From Enterobacter ludwigii (GTDB lineage: Bacteria > Pseudomonadota > Gammaproteobacteria > Enterobacterales > Enterobacteriaceae): a stretch of 64,000 nt of DNA. The stretch covers positions 725,326 to 789,325 of the forward strand of contig CEFQ01000010.1 in assembly GCA_900068845.1 (NCBI GenBank), written 5' to 3'. Under the pieces are notes generated by a model. It worked only from the letters and a program-made list of their open reading frames with translations, was not told where the DNA came from and did not search any database. Below are positions 10,339-22,743 of the stretch, piece by piece. The translations under genes were made by a program, and so were the position numbers. Position 1 is the first letter of the stretch, and each line of letters starts with the position of its first letter.

Positions 10339-11799
10339 CTACTCGCGGTGATGCTCGACTTCCTGTCGCTGAAAAATGACTTCCATGCGCGCGCCACCGA
10401 GCGGGCTGGTTGTGGCGATCACCTGACCGGAGTACTGTTCGAGGATGTCGCGCACCACGGCTAAACCTAACCCCTGGCCTGGGCGCAACGTGTCAGCGCG
10501 CTGACCGCGCACGAAGATCAGGTCGCGTTTGTTTTCCGGAATACCAGGCCCGTCGTCATCGATAAACAGATGCAGCGTTTTGTCGGTTTGGCGCGCGGTG
10601 ACTTCAATGAATTCGAGGCAGTATTTGCAGGCGTTATCCAGTACGTTACCCAGCACTTCCATAAAATCATTTTTGTCGCCGATAAAGGTGAGCTCTGGCG
10701 AGATATCCAGCGTAATCGCCACGCCTTTGCGCTGGTAGACCTTGTTCAAGGCGGAACACAGGCTATCAAGTAACGCCGAGACCGAATGCAAATCACGCTG
10801 AAGCGGATTGTGATCGGCCTGCATGCTGGCCCGATGCAGGTAATAGCCAATTTGCTGCGAGATGCGGCTGATCTGCTCCAGCATCACCGGTTCGGCCTCT
10901 TCAATGGTTAACTCTTTGCCATTACGTACGGAACGCAGCGTACTTTGCAGCACTGCCAGCGGCGTTTTCAGGCTGTGGGTGACATCTGAAAGGGTAGTGC
11001 GATAGCGCGTATAGCGCTGGCGTTCGTTAGTCAGCAACAGGTTAAGATTGCGCACCAGGCTGCGGAGCTCTTGCGGCGGATTATCATTGAGATTCTCGCG
11101 CTGCCCGGTTTCCAGCTCGCGCACCTGCGAAGTAAGATCGCCAATCGGACGCAAACTCCAGTGCGCCGCCAGCCACAGCAGTGGGATCACTAATATCAGA
11201 TTGGCCGCCAGCACATAGCTAAACCACGACCACACCACATCAGAGTGCTGTAGCTCTTGTGGAATCGAATCGACCACCACGATGGTCAACGCGGGTAAGT
11301 TGGTCGTGGCATCGTAACGGTTAACCGCCACCGAGTGGGTAAAGGTATCGTTGCTGTCGCTATCCAGAGCATGCAGCCGCTCTTTCGCTTGCGTGTTATT
11401 TCCCATCGCCGCCATGCTGGTACGCGTGCTGGTGTCGATTTCGTAAAAATCAGGTTTGAGCAGCCATTCGCGATGAATCTTGGTACGGATGTCCGGCACG
11501 TCACGCTGCTGCCACAGCAGCTTACCGTGCTCATCGTAAATAAATACCAAGGTGGGGAAATTGAGCGTCATGCGCTCCGGCTGGCCGATGGTGAGTTGAT
11601 TGTCGTGCCACTGCGCTAGCGTGAAGAACAGATTGCTCTCGCCGCGCATCACGCGATAAGTATTTTTATCGAAGCTGACTACGTAGCCAACCACGGCCAC
11701 CATGCCGTAGGAAAGCGACAGAAACAGCACGATCGCCGCTGTCGCCAGCAAAAAACGGGCGCGGAGTGAAAAAGGGCGTAAACGTTGTAACCACGTCAT
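10339..11799 (-). CDS. phoQ: Sensor histidine kinase PhoQ
   Basis: Inner-membrane sensor of low Mg2+, acid pH and cationic peptides; phosphorylates PhoP. 486 residues (E. coli 486). First membrane segment near residues 17-39, a periplasmic PhoQ-type sensor domain with acidic stretches, a second membrane segment '[21 protein letters not shown]' followed by HAMP, the phosphoacceptor His in '[15 protein letters not shown]' near 276, N box '[12 protein letters not shown]' and G boxes '[11 protein letters not shown]' and 'GQGLGLAVV'. Starts three bases after the phoP stop, so phoP and phoQ form one operon. Confidence 0.95.
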   Translation of the reverse strand: MTWLQRLRPFSLRARFLLATAAIVLFLSLSYGMVAVVGYVVSFDKNTYRVMRGESNLFFTLAQWHDNQLTIGQPERMTLNFPTLVFIYDEHGKLLWQQRDVPDIRTKIHREWLLKPDFYEIDTSTRTSMAAMGNNTQAKERLHALDSDSNDTFTHSVAVNRYDATTNLPALTIVVVDSIPQELQHSDVVWSWFSYVLAANLILVIPLLWLAAHWSLRPIGDLTSQVRELETGQRENLNDNPPQELRSLVRNLNLLLTNERQRYTRYRTTLSDVTHSLKTPLAVLQSTLRSVRNGKELTIEEAEPVMLEQISRISQQIGYYLHRASMQADHNPLQRDLHSVSALLDSLCSALNKVYQRKGVAITLDISPELTFIGDKNDFMEVLGNVLDNACKYCLEFIEVTARQTDKTLHLFIDDDGPGIPENKRDLIFVRGQRADTLRPGQGLGLAVVRDILEQYSGQVIATTSPLGGARMEVIFQRQEVEHHRE

Positions 11800-11802
11800 A
11801 AA

Positions 11803-12471
11803 TCAGAGATCAAAGCGATAGCCTTGGCCGCGCACGGTGTTAATCACTTCGCTCGGATAGAGTGAAAGAATTTTTTTGCGCAGACGACCCATCAGCACGT
11901 CGATGGTGTGACTTTCGCGCAGTTCGGCATCGGGATAGAGTTGCAGCATCAGCGAATCTTTGCTCACGACTTTACCGGCGTTACGAATCAATGTTTCGAC
12001 GATGGTGTACTCAAAAGCGGTGAGTTTCACCGGTTCGTCTTGCACCGTCAGTTCGCGGCGTGACAGATCAACCTGGAACGGCGGCATAGAGATAATCTGT
12101 GAAGCGTGTCCGCTATTACGACGCATCAGCGCCTGTAAACGGGCGGCAACTTCCTCGATATGGAACGGTTTGGTTACGTAGTCGTCGGCCCCGGCTTCCA
12201 GCGCTTCAACTTTGGCTTGCCAACCTTCGCGCGCGGTCAATACCAGAATCGGTTGGCGAACGGCATCGGTGCGCCAGCGACGGATCAGCGACATGCCATC
12301 TTCATCGGGCAAACCGAGATCCACCAATGCGATATCGGGGATATGCTCTTGCAGGAAATAATCCGCTTCTTTGGCATCTTCTGCGGCATCGACCTGATGG
12401 CCCATTTCACGCAACTGCACGGCGAGATGATGGCGCAGCAGCGCGTTATCTTCCACAACCAGAACACGCAT
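11803..12471 (-). CDS. phoP: Response regulator PhoP
   Basis: OmpR-family DNA-binding regulator controlled by PhoQ; governs Mg2+ homeostasis, LPS modification and stress genes. 222 residues (E. coli 223). Receiver domain with acidic pocket 'VVEDN', phosphoacceptor Asp51 in '[13 protein letters not shown]', Thr in 'LTAREGWQ' and Lys in 'DYVTKPF'; C-terminal winged helix '[25 protein letters not shown]...GRLRKKI...VRGQGYRF'. Ribosome site AAGGAAATACT precedes the ATG. Its promoter region contains a PhoP box, so autoregulation is expected. Confidence 0.96.
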   Translation of the reverse strand: MRVLVVEDNALLRHHLAVQLREMGHQVDAAEDAKEADYFLQEHIPDIALVDLGLPDEDGMSLIRRWRTDAVRQPILVLTAREGWQAKVEALEAGADDYVTKPFHIEEVAARLQALMRRNSGHASQIISMPPFQVDLSRRELTVQDEPVKLTAFEYTIVETLIRNAGKVVSKDSLMLQLYPDAELRESHTIDVLMGRLRKKILSLYPSEVINTVRGQGYRFDL

Positions 12472-12506
12472 AGTATTTCCTTAGCTTCCAACCTAATGTT
12501 GGAAAG

Positions 12507-12541
12507 AGTATATGCGAAGGCAGCTAAACCAGAGAACAACC
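12507..12541 (-). promoter_or_regulatory. PhoP box and -10 of the phoPQ promoter
   Basis: Reading on the minus strand, hexamers GGTTGT (12541-12536) and GGTTTA (12530-12525) are separated by 5 bases. This is the direct repeat (G/T)GTTTA-N5-(G/T)GTTTA recognised by PhoP. A -10 element TATACT (12512-12507) lies exactly 12 bases downstream of the second hexamer, the spacing typical of PhoP-activated promoters. The distal hexamer overlaps the end of the purB terminator stem. An inverted repeat TTCCAAC-N5-GTTGGAA (12486-12504) falls near the predicted start site. Inferred from sequence and known E. coli phoP promoter architecture. Confidence 0.75.
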
Positions 12542-12564
12542 AGGCGCGCGAAACGCGCCTGGTT
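12538..12564 (-). terminator. purB terminator hairpin
   Basis: Perfect 11-base stem AACCAGGCGCG / CGCGCCTGGTT with a 5-base loop, 7 bases after the purB stop codon. The following bases on the minus strand (GTTCTCT) are T-rich but not a clean T-run, so termination may be partial. The end of the stem overlaps the distal half of the PhoP box. Confidence 0.7.
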
Positions 12565-12570
12565 AACGCA

Positions 12571-14627
<2,057 letters not shown>

Positions 14628-14663
14628 GCTTAACTCCTGTCATCGCGTCGGGCAGCGCCGACC

Positions 14664-15776
14664 TTAGGCTTCTGCCAGAGGCAGGCGTTGTTCGATAATG
14701 CCGCCGCCAAGGCACACGTCCCCGAGATAGAACACGGCGGATTGGCCTGGCGTGACGGCCGCAACCGGCTCGTCAAAACGGACTTCAATACGGTCGTCGC
14801 CATGTGGAATGATTTCACATGGAATGTCGGTCTGGCGATAGCGCGTTTTCACCGTACAGCGCAGTGGGGCGGTGATCGGCTGGCGATCGACCCAGTGCAG
14901 CTGTTGGGCAATCAAACCCACTGACATCAGGCGCGGATGCTCGCCACCTTGCGCGACGATCAAGCGATTGCGCGCCACATCTTTGTCGACCACATACCAG
15001 GGATCGTCATTGCTCTCTTTACGACCGCCAATGCCCAGGCCTTTACGCTGGCCGAGCGTGTGATACATCAAACCCTGATGCTCACCGACGATGTCGCCGT
15101 CAACGGTCTCAATCTCGCCCGGCTGCGCAGGCAAATAGCGGCCGAGGAAGTCGCGGAACTTGCGCTCGCCGATGAAGCAGATACCGGTAGAGTCTTTCTT
15201 CTTCGCGGTGATCAGATCGAGCTGTTCAGCGATGCGGCGCACTTCTGGTTTCTCCAGTTCGCCCACCGGGAACAAGCTTTGCGCAATCTGCTGGTGGCTC
15301 AAGGTATAGAGGAAATAGCTCTGATCTTTGTTGCCGTCGAGGCCGCGCAGCAGACGGCTTTGCCCGTCAACATCCTGACGGCGCACATAGTGGCCGGTGG
15401 CGATGAAGTCTGCGCCGAGATCGTCCGCCGCGAATTCGAGGAAGGCTTTGAACTTGATCTCTTTATTGCACAGGATGTCGGGGTTCGGCGTGCGGCCGGC
15501 TTTGTACTCTTCCAGGAAGTGTTCGAACACGTTATCCCAGTACTCAGCGGCGAAGTTGATTTTGTGCAGTTTGATGCCGAGTTTGTCACACACGGCTTGT
15601 GCGTCGGCCAGATCATCGGCGGCGGTGCAATACTCCTCGCCATCGTCTTCCTCCCAGTTCTTCATGAACAGGCCTTCTACCTGATAGCCCTGCTGTTGCA
15701 GTAACCAGGCGGAAACGGAAGAATCGACGCCGCCGGACATTCCGACGATCACTTTTTTCTGGCTGTTGTCAGACAT
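14664..15776 (-). CDS. mnmA: tRNA 2-thiouridylase MnmA
   Basis: Thiolates U34 of tRNA Lys, Glu and Gln, taking sulfur from the TusE relay. 370 residues (E. coli 368). PP-loop '[15 protein letters not shown]' near residues 12-26 for uridine adenylation; the two catalytic cysteines are seen in '[14 protein letters not shown]' (about 102) and '[16 protein letters not shown]' (about 200). The C-terminal barrel ends '[12 protein letters not shown]'. ATG at 15776 agrees with the family start [16 protein letters not shown]. Operon-like with nudJ upstream and hflD downstream. Confidence 0.96.
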   Translation of the reverse strand: MSDNSQKKVIVGMSGGVDSSVSAWLLQQQGYQVEGLFMKNWEEDDGEEYCTAADDLADAQAVCDKLGIKLHKINFAAEYWDNVFEHFLEEYKAGRTPNPDILCNKEIKFKAFLEFAADDLGADFIATGHYVRRQDVDGQSRLLRGLDGNKDQSYFLYTLSHQQIAQSLFPVGELEKPEVRRIAEQLDLITAKKKDSTGICFIGERKFRDFLGRYLPAQPGEIETVDGDIVGEHQGLMYHTLGQRKGLGIGGRKESNDDPWYVVDKDVARNRLIVAQGGEHPRLMSVGLIAQQLHWVDRQPITAPLRCTVKTRYRQTDIPCEIIPHGDDRIEVRFDEPVAAVTPGQSAVFYLGDVCLGGGIIEQRLPLAEA

Positions 15777-15818
15777 GACGCACTCTTAAATTACAATAAA
15801 AACAGGCGGCGCATTCTA

Positions 15819-16292
15819 TCATGCAGAAGCGGGGCGCGCACCCTCATGAAACGGCCACTGGAACGGCGCGACCAGTTGCAGCGGATATCGCTCGCCTTGT
15901 TGCCACAGCCGCACGCTTTCTGCCACTAACGGCGAACGCAGGCGATTGGCCGTTAGAATCTGCTCTGGCGGCAGCCACCAGCAGCAATCGATGTCACGAT
16001 CGTGCGGCGAAGTTTCGACTTTTTCGGCCAAATCGAGGCCAAACAGGAAACGCACAAAAGGTGTATCGTCCGGCGCAATCCACTGCTGTACGCCAAGGAA
16101 ATATTCGGGTTGGGCGTCGATGCCCGTCTCTTCAAACAGTTCACGCTGTGCAGCTTCGAGAAGGGTTTCATCGGCTTCAAGATGCCCGGCGGGCTGATTC
16201 CAGGTGATGCGGCCATGCACGCGCTCTTCGACCACCAGCAAATGTCCCTGTGCTTGCACCATACAGGCGACGGTTACATGAGGTTTGAACAT
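15819..16292 (-). CDS. nudJ: Nudix phosphatase NudJ
   Basis: Nudix hydrolase; the E. coli protein (YmfB) hydrolyses HMP-PP, thiamin-PP and several nucleoside triphosphates. 157 residues (E. coli 153). A complete Nudix box G-x5-E-x7-RE-x2-EE-x-G lies near residues 37-59 ('[20 protein letters not shown]' and onward). The ATG at 16292 follows GGAGGAAGG. Located between rluE and mnmA as in E. coli. Confidence 0.93.
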   Translation of the reverse strand: MFKPHVTVACMVQAQGHLLVVEERVHGRITWNQPAGHLEADETLLEAAQRELFEETGIDAQPEYFLGVQQWIAPDDTPFVRFLFGLDLAEKVETSPHDRDIDCCWWLPPEQILTANRLRSPLVAESVRLWQQGERYPLQLVAPFQWPFHEGARPASA

Positions 16293-16322
16293 CCTTCCTC
16301 CGAAATTGTTAACTAAAAGTTA

Positions 16323-16991
16323 TTAAATGGCTGCGCTGATGTCGCGCCATTCACCCGGCGGCAAATCGCCTAACTGATGTTCGCCCATCGCAAAGCGAAT
16401 CAGGCGCAGCGTCGGAAAACCGATATGTGCCGTCATGCGGCGAACCTGCCGGTTACGCCCCTCAAACAGGGTGATTTTCAACCAGCGAGTGGGGATCGCT
16501 TTGCGCTCGCGAATCGGCGGCTGGCGCGGCCACAGCCACTCAGGCTCGGCCACTAACTCCACGCCCGCCGGCAAAGTTGGGCCATCTTTCAGCGTCACGC
16601 CACTGCGTAATGGGGATAAATCTGATTCCTGCGGTGCCCCTTCCACCTGCACAAAATAGACTTTCCCGGTGCGCTTGCCGGGCTGCGTCAGTACGGCCTG
16701 CAGTGCGCCATCGTTGGTTAAAATCATCAAACCTTCGCTATCACGATCGAGGCGGCCTGCGGCATAAACGTCGCTTACCGGCACAAAATCCTTCAGCGTG
16801 CGGCGTCCAGCTTCATCACTAAATTGCGGCAAAACATCGAATGGTTTGTTAAAGAGTATGACGCGTCTTGGGCCTTGTGGACGGGCATCGCGGCGCATGG
16901 GCTTACGTACCGGGGCGTTCGCACGCTTATCCTGGTGAATTCGTTGAGAAGTTTTTCGCATGGGCTTTGCAGTCAGAAACATTCGGCGCAT
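16323..16991 (-). CDS. rluE: 23S rRNA pseudouridine(2457) synthase RluE
   Basis: Isomerises U2457 of 23S rRNA. RsuA/RluE-type catalytic core with the Asp in '[19 protein letters not shown]' near residue 80, '[10 protein letters not shown]' and the C-terminal '[23 protein letters not shown]'. No S4 domain, as for RluE. The N-terminal 40 residues are basic and poorly conserved. 222 residues from the first ATG (16991); an ATG at 16961 would give 212; E. coli has 217, and no clear ribosome site decides. Divergent from icd as in E. coli. Confidence 0.93.
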   Translation of the reverse strand: MRRMFLTAKPMRKTSQRIHQDKRANAPVRKPMRRDARPQGPRRVILFNKPFDVLPQFSDEAGRRTLKDFVPVSDVYAAGRLDRDSEGLMILTNDGALQAVLTQPGKRTGKVYFVQVEGAPQESDLSPLRSGVTLKDGPTLPAGVELVAEPEWLWPRQPPIRERKAIPTRWLKITLFEGRNRQVRRMTAHIGFPTLRLIRFAMGEHQLGDLPPGEWRDISAAI

Positions 16992-17040
16992 TATAGCGCG
17001 AAACTACGGTGATTGGCGTAGCGGAAATAATCAAGTAGTA

Positions 17041-17069
17041 TTGACCCGCATCTTACAAATCATTAACAA
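17041..17069 (+). promoter_or_regulatory. Candidate icd promoter
   Basis: A -35-like TTGACC (17041-17046) is followed after 17 bases by TAACAA (17064-17069). The transcript would carry a short leader to AAGGAGAGG and the icd start at 17093. The -10 is a weak match to TATAAT, so this is only a candidate. Confidence 0.35.
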
Positions 17070-17092
17070 AAAATCGCTCGAAGGAGAGGTTG

Positions 17093-18343
17093 ATGGAAAG
17101 CAAAGTAGTTGTTCCGGCGGAAGGTCAAAAAATCACCCTGGATCAGGGAAAACTGAATGTTCCGAATAACCCGATTATTCCTTACATTGAAGGTGACGGT
17201 ATCGGCGTTGATGTTTCCCCGGTAATGTTGAAAGTGGTTGATGCCGCTGTGAAGAAAGCCTACAACGGCGAGCGAAAAATTTCCTGGATGGAAATTTACA
17301 CCGGCGAAAAATCAGTAGAACTCTACGGCCAGGATGTCTGGCTGCCGCAGGAAACCCTCGATTTAATCAAAGAATACCGCGTTGCTATTAAAGGCCCGCT
17401 GACCACCCCAGTCGGTGGCGGTATTCGTTCTCTTAACGTTGCGCTGCGTCAGGAGCTGGATCTGTACGTCTGTCTGCGTCCAGTTCGCTACTACAAAGGC
17501 ACACCAAGCCCGGTTAAGCGTCCAGAAGAGACCGACATGGTGATCTTCCGTGAAAACTCAGAAGATATCTATGCGGGTATCGAGTGGAAAGCGGGCACGC
17601 CAGAAGCGGATAAAGTGATCAAGTTCCTGCGCGAAGAGATGGGCGTGAAGAAAATTCGCTTCCCTGAGCAGTGCGGTATCGGCGTTAAGCCATGCTCGGA
17701 AGAGGGCACTAAACGTCTGGTGCGCGCAGCGGTTGAATACACCATCACCAACGATCGTGATTCTCTGACCCTGGTTCACAAAGGCAACATCATGAAGTTC
17801 ACCGAAGGTTCTTTCAAAGACTGGGGCTACCAGTTAGTGAAAGAAGAGTTCGGCGGCGAGCTGATCGATGGCGGCCCGTGGATGAAGTTCAAGAACCCGA
17901 ACACCGGTAAAGAGATCATCGTTAAAGACGTGATCGCCGATGCCTTCCTGCAGCAAATCCTGCTGCGTCCAGCTGAATACGACGTAATCGCCTGTATGAA
18001 CCTGAACGGTGACTACATCTCTGATGCCCTGGCGGCTCAGGTTGGCGGTATCGGTATCGCCCCTGGCGCGAACATCGGTGACGAATGTGCACTGTTCGAA
18101 GCGACCCACGGTACGGCACCTAAGTATGCAGGTCAGGATAAAGTGAACCCAGGTTCAGTGATTCTGTCAGCAGAAATGATGCTGCGTCATCTGGAGTGGT
18201 TCGAAGCGGCTGACTTAATCGTGAAAGGTGTTGAAGGCGCTATCGCTAACAAAACCGTGACTTACGATTTCGAACGTCTGATGGAAGGCGCTAAACTGCT
18301 GAAATGTTCAGAGTTTGGTGACGCAATCATCAGCAACATGTAA
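17093..18343 (+). CDS. icd: NADP-dependent isocitrate dehydrogenase
   Basis: Citric-acid-cycle enzyme converting isocitrate to 2-oxoglutarate with NADP+. The frame opens with TTG at 17090, but the ATG at 17093 gives [13 protein letters not shown] and 416 residues, the E. coli length, after AAGGAGAGG. Ser113, the AceK phosphorylation and substrate site, is in '[18 protein letters not shown]'; the signature '[19 protein letters not shown]'-like block is present as '[17 protein letters not shown]' near 305. The 3' end of icd is a known integration site for phages e14 and 21 in E. coli; here an acquired-looking gtr cluster follows. Confidence 0.97.
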   Translation: MESKVVVPAEGQKITLDQGKLNVPNNPIIPYIEGDGIGVDVSPVMLKVVDAAVKKAYNGERKISWMEIYTGEKSVELYGQDVWLPQETLDLIKEYRVAIKGPLTTPVGGGIRSLNVALRQELDLYVCLRPVRYYKGTPSPVKRPEETDMVIFRENSEDIYAGIEWKAGTPEADKVIKFLREEMGVKKIRFPEQCGIGVKPCSEEGTKRLVRAAVEYTITNDRDSLTLVHKGNIMKFTEGSFKDWGYQLVKEEFGGELIDGGPWMKFKNPNTGKEIIVKDVIADAFLQQILLRPAEYDVIACMNLNGDYISDALAAQVGGIGIAPGANIGDECALFEATHGTAPKYAGQDKVNPGSVILSAEMMLRHLEWFEAADLIVKGVEGAIANKTVTYDFERLMEGAKLLKCSEFGDAIISNM

Positions 18344-18366
18344 TTTGCCCTTCAGGCAGAAAGCAT

Positions 18367-18395
18367 AACGGGAGCCAATGGCTCCCGTTTTTTTT
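18367..18395 (+). terminator. icd Rho-independent terminator
   Basis: Stem AACGGGAGCC / GGCTCCCGTT with an AAT loop, followed by a run of eight T residues, 24 bases after the icd stop. A strong intrinsic terminator. Nearly the same hairpin, in direct orientation with two differences in 27 bases, occurs at 21245-21271 on the far side of the gtr cluster. Confidence 0.88.
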
Positions 18396-18427
18396 AATCT
18401 ACAATTTGCGGTTACCGCGGCTAAAAT

Positions 18428-19840
18428 TTACTGCATTGCCAGCACCGACTGAGCATCAATGATCATACACTTGCCAGTGCAGTTCTCATTACCGGTAAGC
18501 ACAGGTGATACAGGTAGAATGAAATTCATCGCCGTCTCTTTTTTCACTGTGAATGCCATACCTGCAAATGTCCAGGGCATACCCAAAGATAAAGAACCAA
18601 ACTCATCATATTTCGATGATTTTGCAATTTTAGGCAAATTTTCAGTATTCAATCGGTAGTAAAGGGCGCCATCAAACTCTTTTGGGACGACTTTAGTGAT
18701 CTCGGCCTGTAAAAGCGCATATTCTTTTTGCTGAGGAGAAGAAAAGCCCTCGTTAATATTACTGACTGCGAGTAATCCGGCAGCGACAGGAAGCAAAATA
18801 GCGATATAACGTGAATATCTGGTTTTATCGATAATAAAGAAAAGCCCGACCAGGAAACAGGATGTGGTAATCAACGAGATCGCCACTATAGTGCGGTAAG
18901 CTGCCCAACTCTCTGTGACGAGCAAGTTTGGTGTCACAGCTGCAATAGCGAACAGCAAAGACAACACGACTTTCTCTCTGCCATGATCTTTAATCTTATT
19001 CAATCCAATGAATATAAAGAAGAGAGAAATAATGATTGATAATGCTTTTCGACCGGTATCAAAATTACAGATGGCATTTTTTAAGGGTTCAGCAAAGAAC
19101 CATTTTATTTTTCCAACTACGTCAAAAGTAATGTTACTTCTTGACAGCGTCTCGCCAAACAACAGCTGCGGTACAGATTTGGCTAATATCAATGCCATCA
19201 ACATGCCAAAGAATATCATGGCAAAAATGCGCAACAGTTGTTTTTTTTCGACTTTCCGTGCGGTCAGACAGGTATCCATAAAGGCAAAAAAAAGGAAGCA
19301 CATTGCGGTGGGTTGATAAATAGCAAAGGACAGGATAATCAGCAAGGCTGACAAGGCAATCCCGATAAAACCACGCAATTTAGTGAGGGCCGAGTAGCTT
19401 AATCCCGCAAGAAGAATAGATGTGACAAACGGAAAACACACCGACCAGGCGTTGAATACCTGAAAAGAGGGCAGCAAACAAATTATTAAAGAGAATATTA
19501 CTCGCTGAAAATTATTTCTTAGAATCTCTCTCTCAGTGATGAATCTGTATAAATAACAACTTAGTATTATGAGAGTAAAAACAGATAACAACCTTAGCAG
19601 TATTAATGAATCGACACTGAATATCAGGAAAGAGAACAGGAAGCGCAAAGCGCCATATGCTGGCCTTCCTGAAAGAGCGTCCCACTTGAAAATGCTTGCG
19701 GGATCACTCTGAGAATTGAACAAATAGTACCAATCATCAGAAAAAGCATAGCTTGAGAGAAAAACAGGACTGTAGCAGGCAAACAAAGCGGCAGCTAAAA
19801 AAATATAAACTTTGAGGTTGCTTCTAAATATGTTAGTCAT
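18428..19840 (-). CDS. GtrII-type serotype-converting glucosyltransferase (GtrC position)
   Basis: Polytopic inner-membrane protein of 470 residues with about ten hydrophobic segments. Near the N-terminus, after the first membrane segment, it carries an acidic 'SDDWYYLF' and then '[11 protein letters not shown]', arrangements characteristic of the GtrII family of glycosyltransferases that move glucose from a lipid carrier to O-antigen or other surface glycan in the periplasm. It is the last gene of a gtrA-gtrB-gtr unit and overlaps gtrB by 8 bases. The gene is AT-rich compared with neighbours, suggesting transfer. The acceptor and linkage cannot be predicted; this third gene is the variable one in such clusters. 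Confidence 0.8.
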   Translation of the reverse strand: MTNIFRSNLKVYIFLAAALFACYSPVFLSSYAFSDDWYYLFNSQSDPASIFKWDALSGRPAYGALRFLFSFLIFSVDSLILLRLLSVFTLIILSCYLYRFITEREILRNNFQRVIFSLIICLLPSFQVFNAWSVCFPFVTSILLAGLSYSALTKLRGFIGIALSALLIILSFAIYQPTAMCFLFFAFMDTCLTARKVEKKQLLRIFAMIFFGMLMALILAKSVPQLLFGETLSRSNITFDVVGKIKWFFAEPLKNAICNFDTGRKALSIIISLFFIFIGLNKIKDHGREKVVLSLLFAIAAVTPNLLVTESWAAYRTIVAISLITTSCFLVGLFFIIDKTRYSRYIAILLPVAAGLLAVSNINEGFSSPQQKEYALLQAEITKVVPKEFDGALYYRLNTENLPKIAKSSKYDEFGSLSLGMPWTFAGMAFTVKKETAMNFILPVSPVLTGNENCTGKCMIIDAQSVLAMQ

Positions 19841-20747
19841 TTGTTTCCTTTTTTATATATCGAGGTCTATGTTTGGTTTCAATATATATTCTGCCAATAT
19901 ATTCACCTAATACACCTATCCCTATTAACTGAACTCCACCTAAAAAAAGTATTGATACCAGCAATGATGGATAACCTGCTACAGGGTTGCCCCAGATTAT
20001 TTTATCAATAATCATCCATGCCCCATAAAGGAAAGACAACGCTGCAACCATAAACCCAATATAGGTCCAAACTCTTAGCGGAAAGGTTGAAAAACTGGTT
20101 AGTCCTTCAAGAGCCAGATTCCAAAGTCGCCAGCCGTTGAACTTGGGTTTTCCGGCGACGCGCGCTGAGCGGCTATATTCTACGATGGCAACATCACCTT
20201 CAACCCAACTTAGAATACCTTTCATAAACAGATTTCGTTCCTGCAACAGCTTGATGTTTTCTACTGTGGCGCGGGAAAGTAAGCGGAAGTCGCCAACATT
20301 CTCCTCAAGCTTTGGTGAACTGATTTTATTGTGAAGCTTGTAAAACCATGCGGCAGTTTGACGCTTAAAATGACTATCACTACTTCTATCAATACGTTTT
20401 GCTAATACAATCGGCCAGCCTTCCTGCCATTTTTTTATTAGCAGGGGTATCACGTCAATAGGATCCTGAAGGTCAACGTCGATCGGAATCACTGCATCAC
20501 CACTCGCATGCTCAATGCCTGCGAGCAGTGCGGCTTCTTTACCGAAGTTTCGAATTAAACTAATGAGTAACACAGACTCGTCATCATCCCGAAGTGACTG
20601 AATAATCTGCTCTGTTTTATCGCTACTGCCGTCGTTAATGAAGATAATTTCGAGATCGTAAGAAGAGAGATTTTCTTTAACGGTACGGTAAAATAGGGGA
20701 ATGGCATCTTCTTCATTGAAAACGGGAACAACCAGAGAAATTTTCAC
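19833..20747 (-). CDS. gtrB: Bactoprenol glucosyltransferase GtrB
   Basis: GT2-family enzyme making undecaprenyl-phosphate glucose from UDP-glucose at the cytoplasmic face. 304 residues. '[17 protein letters not shown]' at the N-terminus, '[14 protein letters not shown]' and the DxD-type 'PIDVDLQDP' near residue 95 form the catalytic domain. Two C-terminal membrane segments are followed by '[18 protein letters not shown]', a hallmark of GtrB/DPM1-like proteins. Starts with GTG overlapping the gtrA stop as GTGA. AT-rich. Confidence 0.9.
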   Translation of the reverse strand: MKISLVVPVFNEEDAIPLFYRTVKENLSSYDLEIIFINDGSSDKTEQIIQSLRDDDESVLLISLIRNFGKEAALLAGIEHASGDAVIPIDVDLQDPIDVIPLLIKKWQEGWPIVLAKRIDRSSDSHFKRQTAAWFYKLHNKISSPKLEENVGDFRLLSRATVENIKLLQERNLFMKGILSWVEGDVAIVEYSRSARVAGKPKFNGWRLWNLALEGLTSFSTFPLRVWTYIGFMVAALSFLYGAWMIIDKIIWGNPVAGYPSLLVSILFLGGVQLIGIGVLGEYIGRIYIETKHRPRYIKKETND

Positions 20748-21103
20748 TTTTTCACCTTAAAAACAATGAAGTTTGAATAGATGAAGCCAAATATTAAGCT
20801 TAATAGAGAAAATGAAATAAGCGTAATAATCGGATTGATTTGCGTATGATCGGCAAAACTGCCAATACCTGCAGCCATCATGCCCATAAAAGCAACAAAC
20901 ATGACATAGCGAAGTGTTGTGGCTTCGGTTTTGAAGGTCCAGCGTGCATTAGCAAAGAATGAAAATGTCACGGCGACACTGAAAGCCATTAGATTAGCCA
21001 GCCATTGACGAGTATTCATAGAATACAAAGCGGCAAACACTATCCAATGTATCAAGGTGTTAATGATGCCAACGGATAAAAAACGAGAGAAGAGTTTTAA
21101 CAT
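20744..21103 (-). CDS. gtrA: Bactoprenol-linked glucose flippase GtrA
   Basis: Small four-helix membrane protein of 119 residues, the usual GtrA length, proposed to flip undecaprenyl-phosphate glucose to the periplasmic side. Hydrophobic segments near residues 8-28, 34-52, 64-84 and 92-114, with the family pattern '[20 protein letters not shown]', '[21 protein letters not shown]' and a basic C-terminal tail. First gene of the three-gene gtr unit; promoter expected in 21104-21240. AT-rich. Confidence 0.88.
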   Translation of the reverse strand: MLKLFSRFLSVGIINTLIHWIVFAALYSMNTRQWLANLMAFSVAVTFSFFANARWTFKTEATTLRYVMFVAFMGMMAAGIGSFADHTQINPIITLISFSLLSLIFGFIYSNFIVFKVKK

Positions 21104-21238
21104 ACTGAAATGTTAGCCATGGCGACATCATTATATTCAAAATGGATGGGAATTTTACATGCTGAGGTGGGATAAATAAAGTTGTAAAAACAACGTTTTC
21201 TCAGTTACGTTATCAGCGAAATGCATTCACTCACTGTC

Positions 21239-21271
21239 AAAAAAATAACGGGAGCCATGGGCTCCCGTTTT
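21239..21271 (-). terminator. Terminator of the MscS-type channel gene
   Basis: On the minus strand: stem AACGGGAGCC / GGCTCCCGTT with a CAT loop, then TATTTTTTT. It lies 12 bases after the channel gene stop. In direct-strand orientation 25 of 27 bases match the icd terminator at 18365-18391. Confidence 0.8.
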
Positions 21272-21282
21272 GATGGCTTGCT

Positions 21283-22539
21283 TCAATCAACCTGCTGCTC
21301 ATTGGGTTTGGCCAACTGCGCCCGCTCCTGCGACAACCGCCAGAAATCGCTGCCGCCCGGCTGCTGGTACATCCGCAGCGAGAAGTGACCCACTATCGCG
21401 TAAATATATTCGAATATAGCCGACTGGGAGTTCTCGTAATCCACCCACAGCACTGACGAGGTGAAGCAATACACTTCAACCGGTAAGCCCTCAGGCGACG
21501 GTTTCATGGCGCGCACCACAATATACATGTCCTTTTTGATATCATCGCGCTGCGACAGCCATGCCGTCAGGTATTTACGAAATACCGTAAGATTGGTAAT
21601 GCCGTTTTCAGCAAACCAGCGTTCGCCTACCGCATTGCTATCGCGGCCATCCATCAGTGCTGAAAGTTGCTCACTGACGCCACGGATTTGGCTCATCTGC
21701 TGCACCATGTCGTGATCGAGAAAGCGTATCGACATCTGATCAAGATGAAAACTGCGCATGATGCGGCGAGCGCCCGAAGAGAACATCGCTTGCCAGTTGG
21801 TGTAGGTTTCCGTGAGGAAGTTTTTGGTGGGGATGCGCGACAGCGTATTGTCCCAGTTACGAATGGTGATGGTGTGCAGCGCGATATCGATCACTTCGCC
21901 GCTGATGCCGTTATCCGGCATCTCAATCCAGTCGCCAAGTTGCAACACATCGTTTGATGAAACCTGAATATTGGCCACCAGCGACATCAGCGTATGCTGG
22001 AACACCAACATCAATACCGCCGCGACCGCACCCAAACTGGAGATAATAATCACCGGCGATTTATTCGACATAATCGCCAGAATCATAATCGCCGAAATAA
22101 TGTGCACCAGAATTTTGCCGACCTGGATATAACCTTTGATCGAGTGATTCTTGCGTTTGGCTTTTTTCGAATAGGAGTTATTAACGATCTCCAGTACTTC
22201 GGTAAAGAACAGCGATAAATAGACGAAGAACAAAATGCCGCAGATGGTCTTTATCGCTATCTGCAAATGTTCAGGTAAATCCGGCATAAATTGCAGCAGG
22301 TAATAAACCGTGATCACCGGGATAAAGTTGGAGAGCTTCTCCGACAGCCTGACGTCCTTATCCAGCGGCACCTGATTCTTGTGCGTGCTGAAGAACACCT
22401 TTCTGACCACCTTAACGATAAAGAATTTACAGATAAGATGAGCAATCATGCCGGCAAACATCAGTAATAGCAGGCTAAAAGCGGCCGAAAGCACCGTGTT
22501 GCCCTCAATAAAATTTTGTATCTTGCTTAAGTAATTCAT
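21283..22539 (-). CDS. MscS-family mechanosensitive channel (YbdG-like)
   Basis: Inner-membrane channel of 418 residues with the size and layout of E. coli YbdG, which responds to mild hypo-osmotic stress. Four to five hydrophobic segments in the first 200 residues, the pore-lining helix region 'VIIISSLGAVAAVLMLVFQHTLMSLVANIQV' and the start of the beta domain 'LQLGDWIEMPDNGISGEVIDIALHTITIRNWDN', which are MscS-family hallmarks. A C-terminal cytoplasmic domain follows. The frame extends to a GTG at 22548; I prefer the ATG at 22539 (MNYLSKIQNF), though neither has a strong ribosome site. Monocistronic with its own terminator. Confidence 0.85.
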   Translation of the reverse strand: MNYLSKIQNFIEGNTVLSAAFSLLLLMFAGMIAHLICKFFIVKVVRKVFFSTHKNQVPLDKDVRLSEKLSNFIPVITVYYLLQFMPDLPEHLQIAIKTICGILFFVYLSLFFTEVLEIVNNSYSKKAKRKNHSIKGYIQVGKILVHIISAIMILAIMSNKSPVIIISSLGAVAAVLMLVFQHTLMSLVANIQVSSNDVLQLGDWIEMPDNGISGEVIDIALHTITIRNWDNTLSRIPTKNFLTETYTNWQAMFSSGARRIMRSFHLDQMSIRFLDHDMVQQMSQIRGVSEQLSALMDGRDSNAVGERWFAENGITNLTVFRKYLTAWLSQRDDIKKDMYIVVRAMKPSPEGLPVEVYCFTSSVLWVDYENSQSAIFEYIYAIVGHFSLRMYQQPGGSDFWRLSQERAQLAKPNEQQVD

Positions 22540-22743
22540 TTCAACCACATGCCGGACAGTGTTGGCGGGAATTCAAACATAAACACGCCGAAGGCGATAT
22601 ACGACGCGTGCGCAATAGTCTACATCATCTCTGGTTTACATTCCCTTTCGCAGAAATTTGAAATCGATAGCAATTAAGCGTTAGCGACAGTGTGTCTTAC
22701 CCATTAACCCGCTATCTTCAACGCTTACGATTCAGGAGGTGGT

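Noticed and set aside
14937-15704. 255-codon frame antisense to mnmA
   Set aside because: Shadow of mnmA codon bias; no recognisable domain or ribosome site.
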